64,000 bases of DNA from Sulfitobacter sp. SK012 (GCF_003352085.1 NZ_CP025804.1:3472001-3536000); one strand, 5' to 3'. Shown: positions 1 through 9,218, counted from the first letter of the stretch. Program-made: numbers and translations. Notes: generated by a model not told the origin, from the letters alone.

Positions 1-913
1 AGGCCGCAACATCAGGCTCGTAAATCGACATGCCTTGCTCTTCGAGGAACGAAACGAGGTCGGCTTCTTTCTGAAGCTGTGCTTGACGGCCGGACTCTGC
101 TGCCGCATCTGCTGCGGCTTGCAGTGCCGTTTGCTGCTCCGCAGTAAGGCCATTGAACACCTCTGCCGACATCGCGATGTAGTTTAAGTCGACAAGATGG
201 GATGTCAGAACGATCTGGTTGGTTACCTCATAGAACTTCGCATCGACAACAGTAGGCAGCGGGTTGTCTTGACCGTCTACGGCCCCCGTCGAAAGCGCTG
301 TATAGACCTCGGAGAAGGACATCGGCGTCGGTGCAGCACCAAGGGCTTTACCAAGGAACTGCCACGCGTCCGTGCCGGGCATCCGCAGATTCACACCGGC
401 CAAATCGGCAGGTGTTGTGACTGTTAGTTCGTCTTTGGTCTGACGTAGGTTCACTTGGCGACGGCCCAAATACATCACCGAGAGGAGCTTCACACCCAGC
501 TCTTCTTCGGCTTTTGCTTTGAATGCGTCCATCAGAGGGTCGTTGAACACAGCGACCTGATGGGCGGCATCCTGATGCACATATCCCGCCGTAAAGATCG
601 AGAATTCGGGAAAGAATTGCGCCAGCTCTTGAGCGGAAGTGATCGACATCTCAAGATTGCCACGACTGATCGCCTCAAGCTCAGTGCCCTGTGCAAACAA
701 GGTCGCGTTGTAGCTTGGTTCATAGGCAGCAAAACCTGATACTGCTGGGCCAAAAACTTCAGCCATCGCCACAGAGCGCTGGTCGGTCTCTGAGCCAGAG
801 GTAGACATCCGAAGCTTGATTTGGTGGCCATCTGCGAAAGCGGCTGTAGAGGCGAATGACCCCACTGCAATCATCGTAGCAAGCGCCAGGCGGCGTGTAA
901 ATTTCTTGGTCAT
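1..913 (-). CDS. TRAP transporter substrate-binding protein DctP (partial)
   Basis: Periplasmic solute receptor of a TRAP transporter, which hands a carboxylate-type substrate to DctQM membrane subunits (not in the window). The reading frame opens at ATG 913-911 after GGAGG and stays open to the left edge, giving about 304 residues; the C-terminus is missing. Residues 1-27 form a signal peptide ending AAFA. Family hallmarks are RMPGTDAW near residue 180 and EVYTALSTGAVDGQDNPL about 30 residues later. It lies about 90 bp downstream of the Gfo/Idh/MocA gene on the same strand, so the two are probably co-transcribed and controlled by the divergent GntR regulator. The substrate is unknown; a sugar acid is an inference from the oxidoreductase neighbour. 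Confidence 0.9.
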   Translation of the reverse strand, partial: MTKKFTRRLALATMIAVGSFASTAAFADGHQIKLRMSTSGSETDQRSVAMAEVFGPAVSGFAAYEPSYNATLFAQGTELEAISRGNLEMSITSAQELAQFFPEFSIFTAGYVHQDAAHQVAVFNDPLMDAFKAKAEEELGVKLLSVMYLGRRQVNLRQTKDELTVTTPADLAGVNLRMPGTDAWQFLGKALGAAPTPMSFSEVYTALSTGAVDGQDNPLPTVVDAKFYEVTNQIVLTSHLVDLNYIAMSAEVFNGLTAEQQTALQAAADAAAESGRQAQLQKEADLVSFLEEQGMSIYEPDVAA

Positions 914-1002
914 AAGTGTCCTCCCAGACTTTTGTGCCCTGTTTTGGGCGGTTATACATGGTCGCTTGGTATTGCAGTGCAAGAACAAGCAATTGGATGT
1001 CG

Positions 1003-2061
1003 TTACTCGGCGGCAGTTGGAAACTCCGCTAGGTGCGGGTCGATATGCACGGTCGTCTGGTTAACTGCAGCCGTTTGGATCGCTTCAATAACCTGCATTG
1101 TGCGTAACCCTTCGCGGGCACTGACAAGCGGCTTTACCGTACCTCGGATTACATCTGCAAAATGAGCGATTTGGTTGACAAGTGGGTTTGAGAACGCGCG
1201 GGGCATGGTGGTGGCAGAGATTGAGTTCCACCACGAATTCTCCCCGTCATGCCGCCATAGGCGCATATCAGGGACTGAAAGGGACCCCTCGGAGCCGCCG
1301 ATCAGATAACAAGACTGATCCGTAAAGGGATATACGGGATATTCGGCTGAGGTCATCTCCCAGCTCCACGGGGCGGCGATACTGTCAGACACAGTGATTG
1401 TGCAGATTGCACCGCTCTCGAAGCGTAGAACGGCTGCAGCAAGGTCTTCGTTCTCAAATCCACGCCGTGACGGTGCCATTTGTGCCTGAACCAATACGAC
1501 TTCTCCGCACAGATAGCGCATGAGATCGACGTCGTGGACAAGATTGACAGAGATCGGCCCCGCGCCGTGTTGCTTACGCCAAGGAGCCGTGTCGAAATAG
1601 TCGTCGGGTTTATAGAACCAACATGTGGCCTGTGCCGCACGGACATCGCCAATAGCTCTCGATTTGATAAGCGAGGCAGCCTTCTGGATCAGCGGATTGT
1701 GGCGACGGTGGTGACCCACAAGCACGGGAACCTCGGCATCATCACTCGCACGCACGATCTGCGCTGCCTCGGAGACTGAAGCGGCCAATGGTTTTTCCAC
1801 CAACACCGGAACGCCGTGTTGAAGGCAGCATTGCGCGCCATCAAGATGCAAGGGAGTGGGCGTGGATAAGACCACTCCGTCAATGTCATGAGCGTCAAAT
1901 AGAGCATTTAGATCAGAATAAACGGGCGTTTCGCCAAACTGCGCCCCGGACGGCTCAACCACTGCAACAAGGCTGGCAGCTTTCAATTGGGAAATCGCAT
2001 CGATGTGCCTGAGCCCAACAAGGCCTGCACCGACTACTGCAATTTTTACAGGCTGAGCCAC
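1003..2061 (-). CDS. Gfo/Idh/MocA family NAD(P)-dependent oxidoreductase
   Basis: Predicted cytosolic dehydrogenase acting on a sugar, inositol or sugar acid. The N-terminal Rossmann motif is GAGLVGLRH, the family EKPLA motif follows near residue 95, and VHDVDLMRYL carries the family HD pair in the substrate domain. I chose GTG 2061 (about 352 aa) because GGGGA lies 9 bp upstream and the protein then starts directly before the Rossmann strand. An in-frame ATG at 2097 would add 12 residues but has no ribosome binding site. It sits upstream of the TRAP receptor gene and is divergent from the GntR regulator, which suggests an inducible uptake and oxidation unit. Family is certain, substrate is not. 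Confidence 0.88.
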   Translation of the reverse strand: MAQPVKIAVVGAGLVGLRHIDAISQLKAASLVAVVEPSGAQFGETPVYSDLNALFDAHDIDGVVLSTPTPLHLDGAQCCLQHGVPVLVEKPLAASVSEAAQIVRASDDAEVPVLVGHHRRHNPLIQKAASLIKSRAIGDVRAAQATCWFYKPDDYFDTAPWRKQHGAGPISVNLVHDVDLMRYLCGEVVLVQAQMAPSRRGFENEDLAAAVLRFESGAICTITVSDSIAAPWSWEMTSAEYPVYPFTDQSCYLIGGSEGSLSVPDMRLWRHDGENSWWNSISATTMPRAFSNPLVNQIAHFADVIRGTVKPLVSAREGLRTMQVIEAIQTAAVNQTTVHIDPHLAEFPTAAE

Positions 2062-2215
2062 TTTGATTCTGTCCCCACTATATGTCGACGGTATCATAAA
2101 TTATGAAGTTAGCAATAATGTATGATGTTTTATAAAAAAGAGGATTTTTATAGGGATTGAGAAATCTCTTAGATTCTTGGTATGATCAGATGGCAACTCA
2201 TCGGATCAAATCACC

Positions 2216-2890
2216 ATGTCCCGCACTTCCAGCACAGTTGGCTCCAGCACCTACGAGCGCATAAAACGCGATATTATTTTTGGCGCACTGGCACCCGGCT
2301 CAAAGCTCAAGCTCGACAGCTTACGCGCACGCTATGCGGCAAGTGTGTCAACCTTGCGCGAAATATTGAACCGGCTGGCGAGCGAGGGATTTGTTGTCGC
2401 CGAAGAGCAGCGGGGCTTTTTCGTTGAGCCTGTTTCAAAGAAGGATCTAATCGAGGTTGCAAAACTGCGCATCCTTTTGGAATGCTCCGCTCTTGAGACC
2501 TCAATCGCCTCGGGTGACACGGAGTGGGAAGGCAACCTTGTTGCCGCGCATCACAAACTTCATCTGATCGAGCAAAAGATGGTTGCAGGGGATCAATCGC
2601 AAAAAGAACTTTGGAAGCGGTACGATTGGGAGTTTCATCAAGCCTTGATTAGCGGATGCCAATCGCGAAACCTGCTGTCCTTGCATGGTACAATATTTGA
2701 CAAGTATCTGCGGTATCAGTTGCTTGTTCTCACATACCGCGGCGATGTTGCAACCAACGAGCACCGCATGATGCTGGAAGCCGCATTGGCGCGCGACGTG
2801 ACGACTGCGGTGAGCATCCTTGAAGAGCATGTGCGCAAGGGGCTGGAGCATACGTTGGCGGCGATGGAAAACACCGCTGACTTACTTTGA
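2216..2890 (+). CDS. GntR family transcriptional regulator, FCD (FadR/VanR-like) type
   Basis: A 224-residue regulator. Residues about 12-62 are the winged helix-turn-helix (YERIKRDIIFGAL, then the recognition segment VSTLREILNRLASEGFV). Residues about 80-215 are the all-alpha FCD ligand-binding domain, which in this family binds small carboxylates and often a metal. It is transcribed away from the dehydrogenase/TRAP pair across a 154-bp AT-rich gap, the usual position for a local repressor of a catabolic operon. The effector is probably the transported compound or its product; this is inference. No clear operator palindrome was found in the gap. Confidence 0.9.
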   Translation: MSRTSSTVGSSTYERIKRDIIFGALAPGSKLKLDSLRARYAASVSTLREILNRLASEGFVVAEEQRGFFVEPVSKKDLIEVAKLRILLECSALETSIASGDTEWEGNLVAAHHKLHLIEQKMVAGDQSQKELWKRYDWEFHQALISGCQSRNLLSLHGTIFDKYLRYQLLVLTYRGDVATNEHRMMLEAALARDVTTAVSILEEHVRKGLEHTLAAMENTADLL

Positions 2891-3466
2891 TCAACTGACC
2901 ATTTGGATTCAACGCTCCACATTGAAGGCTATGATAGCAAGCGGATCTTCAGCCTCAACACCAAGATTTCGGACAGGGCTACCCATCTTCGTGTATCGGC
3001 TACAGGCTAACAGCCGGCATTACGGACATGACAACCAACGGCAGCTTTGTCTCGCAATAGCAGTCCTTGATGTATCCCGCAGCGAAGGTCGGCTTAGAGC
3101 CCTTATTGACCAATGCTGCGGCATGTAGATTTTGGTACTAAGGGCGGAGACCGGACTTTCGCTGCGCTTTGCATAGAGGTCTGCTGTGCGGGACAAAGCT
3201 GCCGCTGGATGCCATGCGTTCAAGGCCCCTCTTCGTACCAAACCTGACCCTGATGCAAGATGCTGCGAATGACCAGTTCGAGCCCAGAGCGACCGTGATT
3301 GCGTTGGTCAGAGTTCATTTTTCAGCTTCAATCAGAAAGTGCTATTGGGTTTGGAACGGGTTGTTCGTTTCTTAGCATTTCATGCAAAAAATACTTGATC
3401 GTTTGTTTTTGTGCGTAGCCGGATCTGTCCAGATATGACACCACAGAACCAAGCAACAAAATCTCG
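2891..3466. repeat. Gene-free stretch with dispersed repeat (fold-back copy)
   Basis: No gene is supported in these 576 bases. About 3040-3212 holds a copy of the dispersed repeat. A forward arm (GTCTCGCAATAGCAGTCC, then CGCAGCGAAGGTCGG) faces an inverted arm (CCGGACTTTCGCTGCG, then TCTGCTGTGCGGGACAAAG), so the whole unit can fold back on itself. The remainder is AT-rich and shows nothing recognisable. Confidence 0.7.
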
Positions 3467-5038
3467 TTACCAAGCCGTTTCAGGTGGCTGAACTTTGATT
3501 AGGGCATCCTGGATGGTCGCGCGCAGCGCCGCGCGCGTTGGTTCATCAAAGGACGCCAAATCTACCGTCAGCTTGCTTCCTTCTTCTACCTGCAGGACCT
3601 TACGAGTTTTAATTTCGGGAACCTGCACTTTTTTGATGTGGTAGGGTATAATTTCGCGCGCGATGCCTTTGAATTGAACAGCCTCCAATGGCTCTGCCTC
3701 AATGATATCGCGGACATGAGCGTAGGTCTCGTAACTCAGAACGATACCGCCTGGTTCTGCGATGCTTTCCAATCTTGCGGCCAAGTTCGCCTCGGCACCA
3801 ATGATCGTGTAATCCATCCGCTCGTCAGAGCCAAAATTGCCAACGTTACAAAATCCTGTGTTGATCCCCATTCGCGCTTTGAACGGATGTTCAAGTCCTT
3901 TCTGGTTCCATACTTCGCCCAAATCCGTCAACCGTCGCTGCATATCCAATGCCATGCGCACGCAGGCACGCGCGTCTTCGGTGGCACCTTTCGTCTCTGG
4001 GTCACCAAAGAACGCAACAATCGCGTCACCGATGAACTTGTCGATGGTTGCGCCATGGGCTTCGGCGATGTGGGACATTTCAGTGAAATATTCATTTAGG
4101 AGAGCGGTTAACTCTTCTGGCTGCATACGTTCCGTCGTGGCCGTGAAGTCTTTAATGTCAGAAAAGAAAACCGTCAGTTTTTTCCGTTCGGTAGAAATCG
4201 AAGCGTCTTTCTCTCCTGAAAAGATCGATTTGTAGACTTGCGGTGAAAGGTACTTGGAAATCTTCAACGATATGCCAGCCAAAAACTCGTTGTTTGCGGT
4301 CAGCTCATCGTTCATCCGGCTGAAACTGCCAGCAAGCTTGTACTGCATAGCAGCAAAGAAAAGACCCATGGTTCCGGCGGCCGCAAAATAGAGCAGAAGC
4401 CACTTAAATGACCATAGGTTGAGGGCCACGGGCTGACGCACAGTAACGGTTTGCAATGCGCGGACGTCACCAACGATCCAATCCGTCTTAGGGCTCTCGG
4501 CATGGGAATTGTGGCAGCTGACGCATCCCCCTTCCATAACCACTGGCGTCGCCAGAGTTATCTCGCGGTTCCATACATTTCCTGTTGAATTTACAATGAA
4601 TTGCGGTCCCTGCGGCTCGGCACGAAATTGGAACAACGCACTGCGTTCGAACTCATCGAGCCTATGTGGAGGACGGTTGGCGAATGCGTAATCCGAGACA
4701 AAGCGATACTCAACATCTCCCTCAGCCGACCCGATCTCCGCTCCAAGTTCGAGCGAAAGCGTTGCCGGGATCGGGATTGCCCCATTCACATCAAGATAAT
4801 TGTGCAGTGCCTGAGTTTCAGTATCGGAATTCACCACCCGCGACACTACGTTCGTCGCATAATATGACCGTACTGATGTGATGATACCATTTAAGCTGCT
4901 TGCCTGCCGACGAAGCGTTTCATCCGACAGGTTGCGCAGATCAAGCCAAATAGCCGCCGGAAGACCGACGAGTGCAATCAAAACGACGACGACCAACCAA
5001 TATGGCCGCGCCAAAAGAAAACGCCCGAAATGGTCCAT
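3467..5038 (-). CDS. Class III adenylate/guanylate cyclase with periplasmic CxxCH (DUF3365-like) sensor
   Basis: Membrane-bound cyclase of 523 residues from ATG 5038, which has AGGGTA upstream; an upstream in-frame ATG at 5104 is less likely. Residues about 12-35 are TM1. A periplasmic domain of about 190 residues of the DUF3365/Tll0287 type carries CVSCHNSH, a c-type haem attachment motif. TM2 (LLLYFAAAGTMGLFF) and a linker follow. The catalytic domain begins near residue 290 with KKLTVFFSDIKDFT, holds the metal-binding aspartates (FSDIKDF and IDKFIGDAIVAFFGD), and continues to the NLAARLE segment. It probably converts ATP to cAMP in response to a redox or gas signal. It stands alone, upstream of a strong palindrome at 5161-5199. 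Confidence 0.88.
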   Translation of the reverse strand: MDHFGRFLLARPYWLVVVVLIALVGLPAAIWLDLRNLSDETLRRQASSLNGIITSVRSYYATNVVSRVVNSDTETQALHNYLDVNGAIPIPATLSLELGAEIGSAEGDVEYRFVSDYAFANRPPHRLDEFERSALFQFRAEPQGPQFIVNSTGNVWNREITLATPVVMEGGCVSCHNSHAESPKTDWIVGDVRALQTVTVRQPVALNLWSFKWLLLYFAAAGTMGLFFAAMQYKLAGSFSRMNDELTANNEFLAGISLKISKYLSPQVYKSIFSGEKDASISTERKKLTVFFSDIKDFTATTERMQPEELTALLNEYFTEMSHIAEAHGATIDKFIGDAIVAFFGDPETKGATEDARACVRMALDMQRRLTDLGEVWNQKGLEHPFKARMGINTGFCNVGNFGSDERMDYTIIGAEANLAARLESIAEPGGIVLSYETYAHVRDIIEAEPLEAVQFKGIAREIIPYHIKKVQVPEIKTRKVLQVEEGSKLTVDLASFDEPTRAALRATIQDALIKVQPPETAW

Positions 5039-5160
5039 CAAATACCCTTGCTGCAGCATTTCCCTGGTGGAAACTTCTATGATGCATGATCCTGTTTTGC
5101 GCACCTAACAAGCATTCATAGCTATGTGGCCAGTTTTTCTGCATCGCAGGTTAGAGCTCA

Positions 5161-5199
5161 ACCCCACCCCCCACCGCCAAAGGCGGTGGGGGGTGGGGT
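5161..5199. other. Perfect 18-bp GC-rich inverted repeat
   Basis: Arm 5161-5178 (ACCCCACCCCCCACCGCC) is exactly complementary to 5182-5199, with a three-base AAA loop. Neither strand has a following T-run, so it is not a standard Rho-independent terminator. It lies 123 bp upstream of the cyclase start and next to repeat-derived sequence. Confidence 0.7.
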
Positions 5200-5205
5200 G
5201 TCCGG

Positions 5206-5706
5206 TTAGAAGAAACTCAGTAGCAACGGGCTGGTCATCGCCACCGTTTTGACAGGGGAGACACACGCTCTATGCGTGTTAACCATTCGGGCTGGTGCGG
5301 CGGCGGGCTCAAGAAATTTAGTCGAGACTGTGTCTGCAATGCGGACCTTCGTACTAATCGCAGCGAACGGAGGCTCTCCGTCTTTTCGCGAACATGTGTG
5401 TGATGCAGCATTGGTCACAAAGGGCTCATTCCTGTCGTTCGCGGCAAAGGCCATCAAGGTCCGCTAAGGGCCGGAAGCGGCGGTCGCGTCTTTTACAGTC
5501 AACGGCGGTTTTGTCCCGCATAGCAGTCATCGGAGGCGGTCGCAGCGAATGACGGCTTTGAGCCAAAGCTGACTCGTTGGGCTAGCGGTGCTATACAAGT
5601 GCCACGTGTTTAAAAAACCCTCCGATGGGGCAGACCAATGTCTGACAAGGGAGGGATTAGTTCATAATTTTCCCGCTGTTGACCCACAACCGGGCGTTGA
5701 GCTTCC
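5206..5706. repeat. Gene-free stretch containing dispersed repeat modules
   Basis: No gene is supported. About 5335-5575 carries repeat modules: ATGCGGACCTTCG, a stretch shared with the copy near 31.75 kb (CTAAGGGCCGGAAGC), then TTTTGTCCCGCATAGCAGTC and CGCAGCGAATGACGGC. A short open frame on the plus strand here reads through the repeat and is not regarded as a gene. Confidence 0.65.
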
Positions 5707-6339
5707 TTATCGTAGGGACCCCTGGCCGGTGATCAAAACAAGATCGGTGTTACGAATTGCCTTGATCTTAAGTGCCTCCAATGGCGCTCCGGCGCGCGCT
5801 TGCATGATCATCGCGGCACCCAAGTCCATGATCAGGGAAATCGCGGCGTGAGCGTCGAAATTTTTGGGCAAGCTATTCTTTTCGATCTGTTCCTCGAAAT
5901 AGGCAGACATACGCGCGTAGCTTTCCTTGGGTGCCGTATTCAAGACCGCTGCGACTTTGGGCAGCCGATCCATCAAGGGCATAGCGATGGACAAGATCAG
6001 GCAGCCGGATGGGTGATTGGGCGAAGCGACATTGTTTGCAAGGTTGATGAAGTAATCCCGTATCCCTTCGCTGGGCGTGTCAGCTTTTGCCATGGCATCC
6101 AAGGACGCCTTTGATCGCGTTTGCCGGTATCGATTAATGGCCGCCACGAACAGGTCTTCCTTAGCCCCAAAGGCATTGTAAAGGCTTGGTTTTGTCAGGC
6201 CCGTACGTTTGGCGAGCGTCTCTGTATCCGAGGCCTCATATCCGAGCTCCCAAAATACGTCGATCGCCTTGTCCAGCACTTCATCTTCATCGAATTTTCG
6301 CGGTCTACCTGGACTGCGTTTCTTACTGTTTTCTACCAT
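5707..6339 (-). CDS. TetR/AcrR family transcriptional regulator
   Basis: A 210-residue one-domain repressor. The N-terminal RSPGRPRKFDEDEVLDKA leads into the TetR helix-turn-helix (TETLAKRTGLTKPSLYNAFG, about residues 38-57). The rest is the alpha-helical ligand-binding and dimerisation domain, with the conserved NHPSGCLI segment near residue 110. It is divergent from an exported-protein pair; its start codon is only 114 bp from theirs. TACTG/CAGTA half-sites occur both at its own start and in the promoter opposite, which suggests that it represses both directions. The ligand is unknown. Confidence 0.9.
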   Translation of the reverse strand: MVENSKKRSPGRPRKFDEDEVLDKAIDVFWELGYEASDTETLAKRTGLTKPSLYNAFGAKEDLFVAAINRYRQTRSKASLDAMAKADTPSEGIRDYFINLANNVASPNHPSGCLILSIAMPLMDRLPKVAAVLNTAPKESYARMSAYFEEQIEKNSLPKNFDAHAAISLIMDLGAAMIMQARAGAPLEALKIKAIRNTDLVLITGQGSLR

Positions 6340-6354
6340 TCAGTATAAAACTCC

Positions 6355-6406
6355 TTGACTCATCTTGCGCAGCATTATTATCTACTGATCAGTACAATAC
6401 CAGTAC
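6355..6406 (+). promoter_or_regulatory. Promoter with overlapping TetR-type operator
   Basis: TTGACT at 6355-6360 and TTATCT at 6378-6383 (17-bp spacing) fit a sigma-70 promoter for the exported-protein operon. TACTGATCAGTA at 6383-6394 is a perfect 12-bp palindrome abutting the -10 element, and further AGTAC/CAGTACT half-sites follow to 6406. A related TACTG...CAGTA pair at about 6324-6345 overlaps the start of the regulator gene. Role as operator is inferred from position and symmetry. Confidence 0.55.
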
Positions 6407-6453
6407 TTATGCGTCAACACGCCGTCGACGCAAACACCAAACGGGAGACCAAC

Positions 6454-7692
6454 ATGTCGAAACAAAACAAGTTTGCCATAACACTTTCAGTGGCGTTGCT
6501 GATCGGAACCAGCGCTCTTGCTGACACATCATTGGATATCAAGTTCGCTGGTGCTCTTGAATTTGCCGAGGACGGAACGCTTTTTGTGGGCGATAACTAC
6601 AATGGTGCCATCTACGCTTTCGACATGCCTGCAACGGGTGGTCCAGAGCAGATCATGCCAAGCTCGATTGCCAACATCGATGCGAAAATCGCTGAACTGC
6701 TTGGTGTCGGTGTCCATGCCATCGAACTCAATGACATGGCATCCCACCCGATCACCCAAGACCTTTACATCTCGGTGACGCGTATCGGCAGTTCTGCTTC
6801 GCGGCCCGCAATTATCCAAGTGACACAGGATCAACAGATTAGCCTTGTAGATCTCGCCTCGTTTGACTTCCAAAAACAAGGCTTGATGGAATTCCCCGAA
6901 GGCGAGACTACGTTTGGCGTTCGTGGGATGGGTCCGATGCCACCGTTAACACGGGACATCGCCAAGGGTGAAATCCCGCTGCGCACACTCGCAATCATGG
7001 ACATGGAATATTACGAGGGGGAGCTTTTCGTTGCTGGTGTGGCCCATGACAACTTCTTGTCTTCGCTGCGCCGGATGCCGTTTCCGTTCGATGGAAGCCA
7101 AGGCATCACAAATGTTGAGATGTATCATATTACCCATGACCAGTATGAGAGCCGCGCCCCTATCCGGGCCATGTCCGTGCAAGAGATCGACGGAAAACCG
7201 CAGTTGGTAGCCGCCTATACCTGCAGCCCAATCGTGCTGGTGCCGCTGGAGGACATTCAAGACGGGGCGAAGATCGCTGCCAACACGATCATGGACTATG
7301 GTAACGGCCAGCCGCTGGATATGATCCCGTTCCAGATGCAGGATCAAACGATGTTGTTGGTGACCAATGACAGCCGCTCGCCGCAGGTCATCCCGATCTC
7401 CGGGCTGCAAGACGCGAAAGTCGTCGATCACAACGACTTTGAGCGCGGCGGCAAGCTCGATCTGCATCCCGTGATGCCCTATGGCCCGGTGGGTGAAGCA
7501 GTCATGTTCGACGGGATGTCGATGCACATGACACAGGTCGGCGAGGGCATGTTGGCTTCGATCACCCGCGATCTCTACACGGGTAGCCTGAACCTCGATA
7601 CCAACCCAACGTGGTTCCCCAACCGAATTCACAACATGAAAGCGGAGTTTGACTTCCCTGATTATGCGCCAGATCCAACGCGGACGCAGTGA
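6454..7692 (+). CDS. Exported beta-propeller-like protein of unknown function
   Basis: A 412-residue secreted protein from ATG 6454, which follows GGGAG; a longer frame from 6355 would run through the promoter. Residues 1-23 form a signal peptide ending ALA. The mature part starts with repeated propeller-like strands (FAEDGTLFVGDNYNGAIYAF, then DMASHPITQDLYISVTR), typical of periplasmic NHL/SMP-type folds, but I do not recognise a named family. It is the first gene of a two-gene operon (GTGA overlap with the next) facing a TetR regulator. An enzymatic or binding role outside the cytoplasm is likely; the substrate is unknown. Confidence 0.75.
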   Translation: MSKQNKFAITLSVALLIGTSALADTSLDIKFAGALEFAEDGTLFVGDNYNGAIYAFDMPATGGPEQIMPSSIANIDAKIAELLGVGVHAIELNDMASHPITQDLYISVTRIGSSASRPAIIQVTQDQQISLVDLASFDFQKQGLMEFPEGETTFGVRGMGPMPPLTRDIAKGEIPLRTLAIMDMEYYEGELFVAGVAHDNFLSSLRRMPFPFDGSQGITNVEMYHITHDQYESRAPIRAMSVQEIDGKPQLVAAYTCSPIVLVPLEDIQDGAKIAANTIMDYGNGQPLDMIPFQMQDQTMLLVTNDSRSPQVIPISGLQDAKVVDHNDFERGGKLDLHPVMPYGPVGEAVMFDGMSMHMTQVGEGMLASITRDLYTGSLNLDTNPTWFPNRIHNMKAEFDFPDYAPDPTRTQ

Positions 7693-8816
7693 GAAACATG
7701 ATACAAGATATAAACAACGGGGTCGCCAAATATGTGGCGACCTTCCTATTGGTGAATATGATGAGTTCAGCTGCGCAATCACAGGATTTGACGCTACCGC
7801 AAGATGGGGCAGAGCCGGTAATCTTACCTTTGGTCGGCATCCATTGGGCGCAGGTGCGTCCCTCGGAACTGCTTGAAGTTTTTGTGGGCCCCGCTGAATC
7901 CTGCTGCGAGGGTCGCATAGCAATTACTGGTCAATACACACGGACCGATGATGCCCTCACGTTTTTGCCTGCCTTTGGGTTTGAAACGGGCCAAGACTAT
8001 GTCGCGCGTATTCGGATACCCGAGGCAAATGACGACTTCGTCTCATTCTCCATTCCGCCCGATGGTCTCGCGGTTGATGCTTTGGTCACCGCCACCTACC
8101 CAAGCGGCGACATACTGCCTGAAAATGTGCTTCGGTTCTACATTCATTTCTCGACACCGATGTCGCCTCAAGTTGCCTTCGACTATATCAAGCTTCGCGA
8201 TGCAGCGGGCAACGTCGATAATGCGGCCTTCATGCGGTTCAAACAGGAACTTTGGAATGAAGAAAGAACGCGGCTGACAGTGCTGATTGATCCTGGTCGT
8301 ATCAAGCGTGAAGTAGCAACCAATGTGGAACTCGGCCCTGCCTTGCGCGCGGGGCAACTCTATACGTTATCTGTCGACGGCGGTTGGCCATCAGCAGATG
8401 GGGCTTCAGTTTTACCCCCTTTTTCCAGAACGTTTTCGGTTTCATTAGCCCTTCGAGAACGACCAGATGTGAGCCTTTGGCAAGCAACAGTGCCATGTGT
8501 TGGAACAACAGATTCGTTGTACATCGCTTTTGACCGCCCCTTTGATCGCCATCTTTTGAGCAAGGACATTCAAGTAGCGGCTGGAGATGGTCAAATCGTA
8601 GATGGGACGGTTCATGTTGGTGAAGGCGAAACTTCTTGGAGCTTCACCCCAAATGACGCGTGGACCCAAAGCGAACTCGTTGTTCATGCCAGCACTGAGC
8701 TTGAGGATGTCGCCGGAAACAACTTTCACGACCTTCTGGATCATTTGGAAACGACAGCAGACACAGAAGTTGCAACATCCGCACTTCCGATAAACCTGAA
8801 TAGTTGTTCGCAGTAG
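7689..8816 (+). CDS. Exported protein with Ig-like domains, unknown function
   Basis: Up to 375 residues. The GTG at 7689 overlaps the preceding stop (GTGA), implying translational coupling; ATG 7698 is an alternative start. A signal peptide of about 30 residues ends near SSAAQSQ. The body contains strand-rich segments resembling bacterial Ig-like (Big_5 type) modules, for example VLRFYIHFSTPM near residue 150 and SLYIAFDRPFDRHLL near residue 280. These sit beside short helical stretches and a vicinal CC pair at about residue 67. It is probably a periplasmic partner of the upstream propeller-like protein, and both are likely controlled by the divergent TetR repressor. Confidence 0.72.
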   Translation: MRNMIQDINNGVAKYVATFLLVNMMSSAAQSQDLTLPQDGAEPVILPLVGIHWAQVRPSELLEVFVGPAESCCEGRIAITGQYTRTDDALTFLPAFGFETGQDYVARIRIPEANDDFVSFSIPPDGLAVDALVTATYPSGDILPENVLRFYIHFSTPMSPQVAFDYIKLRDAAGNVDNAAFMRFKQELWNEERTRLTVLIDPGRIKREVATNVELGPALRAGQLYTLSVDGGWPSADGASVLPPFSRTFSVSLALRERPDVSLWQATVPCVGTTDSLYIAFDRPFDRHLLSKDIQVAAGDGQIVDGTVHVGEGETSWSFTPNDAWTQSELVVHASTELEDVAGNNFHDLLDHLETTADTEVATSALPINLNSCSQ

Positions 8817-9218
8817 CAGAACAAAGTCGAGCCACACCATTTGACTGCTTTCTAAAAGCGGTCTTTGGTGCGGCCAGGTCGAATGTCGGTTTTGTCCCGC
8901 ACAGCAGACCTCTATGCAAAGCGCAGCGAAAGTCCGCAATCCGCCCTTTTAGTTAAAATGTGCATGGTGCAGAAATTGGGCCAAATCACTCGCCCACCAA
9001 CGTCGCGAACGGCCCAATGCGGACCTTCGATCAAGCCGCAGCGAATGGCAGTTGAGAACCCATTGAGAATGATGCTGCGTTCGCCCCCAGTGGCTGCCTT
9101 TGCGCTTTATAAAAGTTAATGCGTGAACCCAACTGGGAAACAGTCTGGGTTCAGATGCCATAATTTGGCCATCCCGGTCATTTATCTGAACGCTTTGGAA
9201 CGACGAAAGAGTAGTCCG
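8817..9218. repeat. Gene-free stretch with dispersed repeat
   Basis: No gene is supported. About 8880-9085 is a near-complete copy of the dispersed repeat: GTCCCGCACAGCAGACC, CGCAGCGAAAGTCCGC, CCGCCCTTTTAG, ATGTGCATGGTGCAG and CGAACGGCCCAATGCGGACC occur in order. The middle part is nearly identical to the copy at 9715-9905. Confidence 0.75.

Noticed and set aside
5249..5467. Short frames such as ATHALCVLT-type peptides and HHAHFN-containing peptides as small proteins
   Set aside because: They recur wherever the dispersed repeat occurs and follow the repeat DNA, not a conserved protein; they are artefacts of the repeat.
6946..7923. A 325-codon minus-strand open frame
   Set aside because: Antisense to the two exported-protein genes, which have a signal peptide, ribosome site and coupling; the frame has low-complexity shadow composition.
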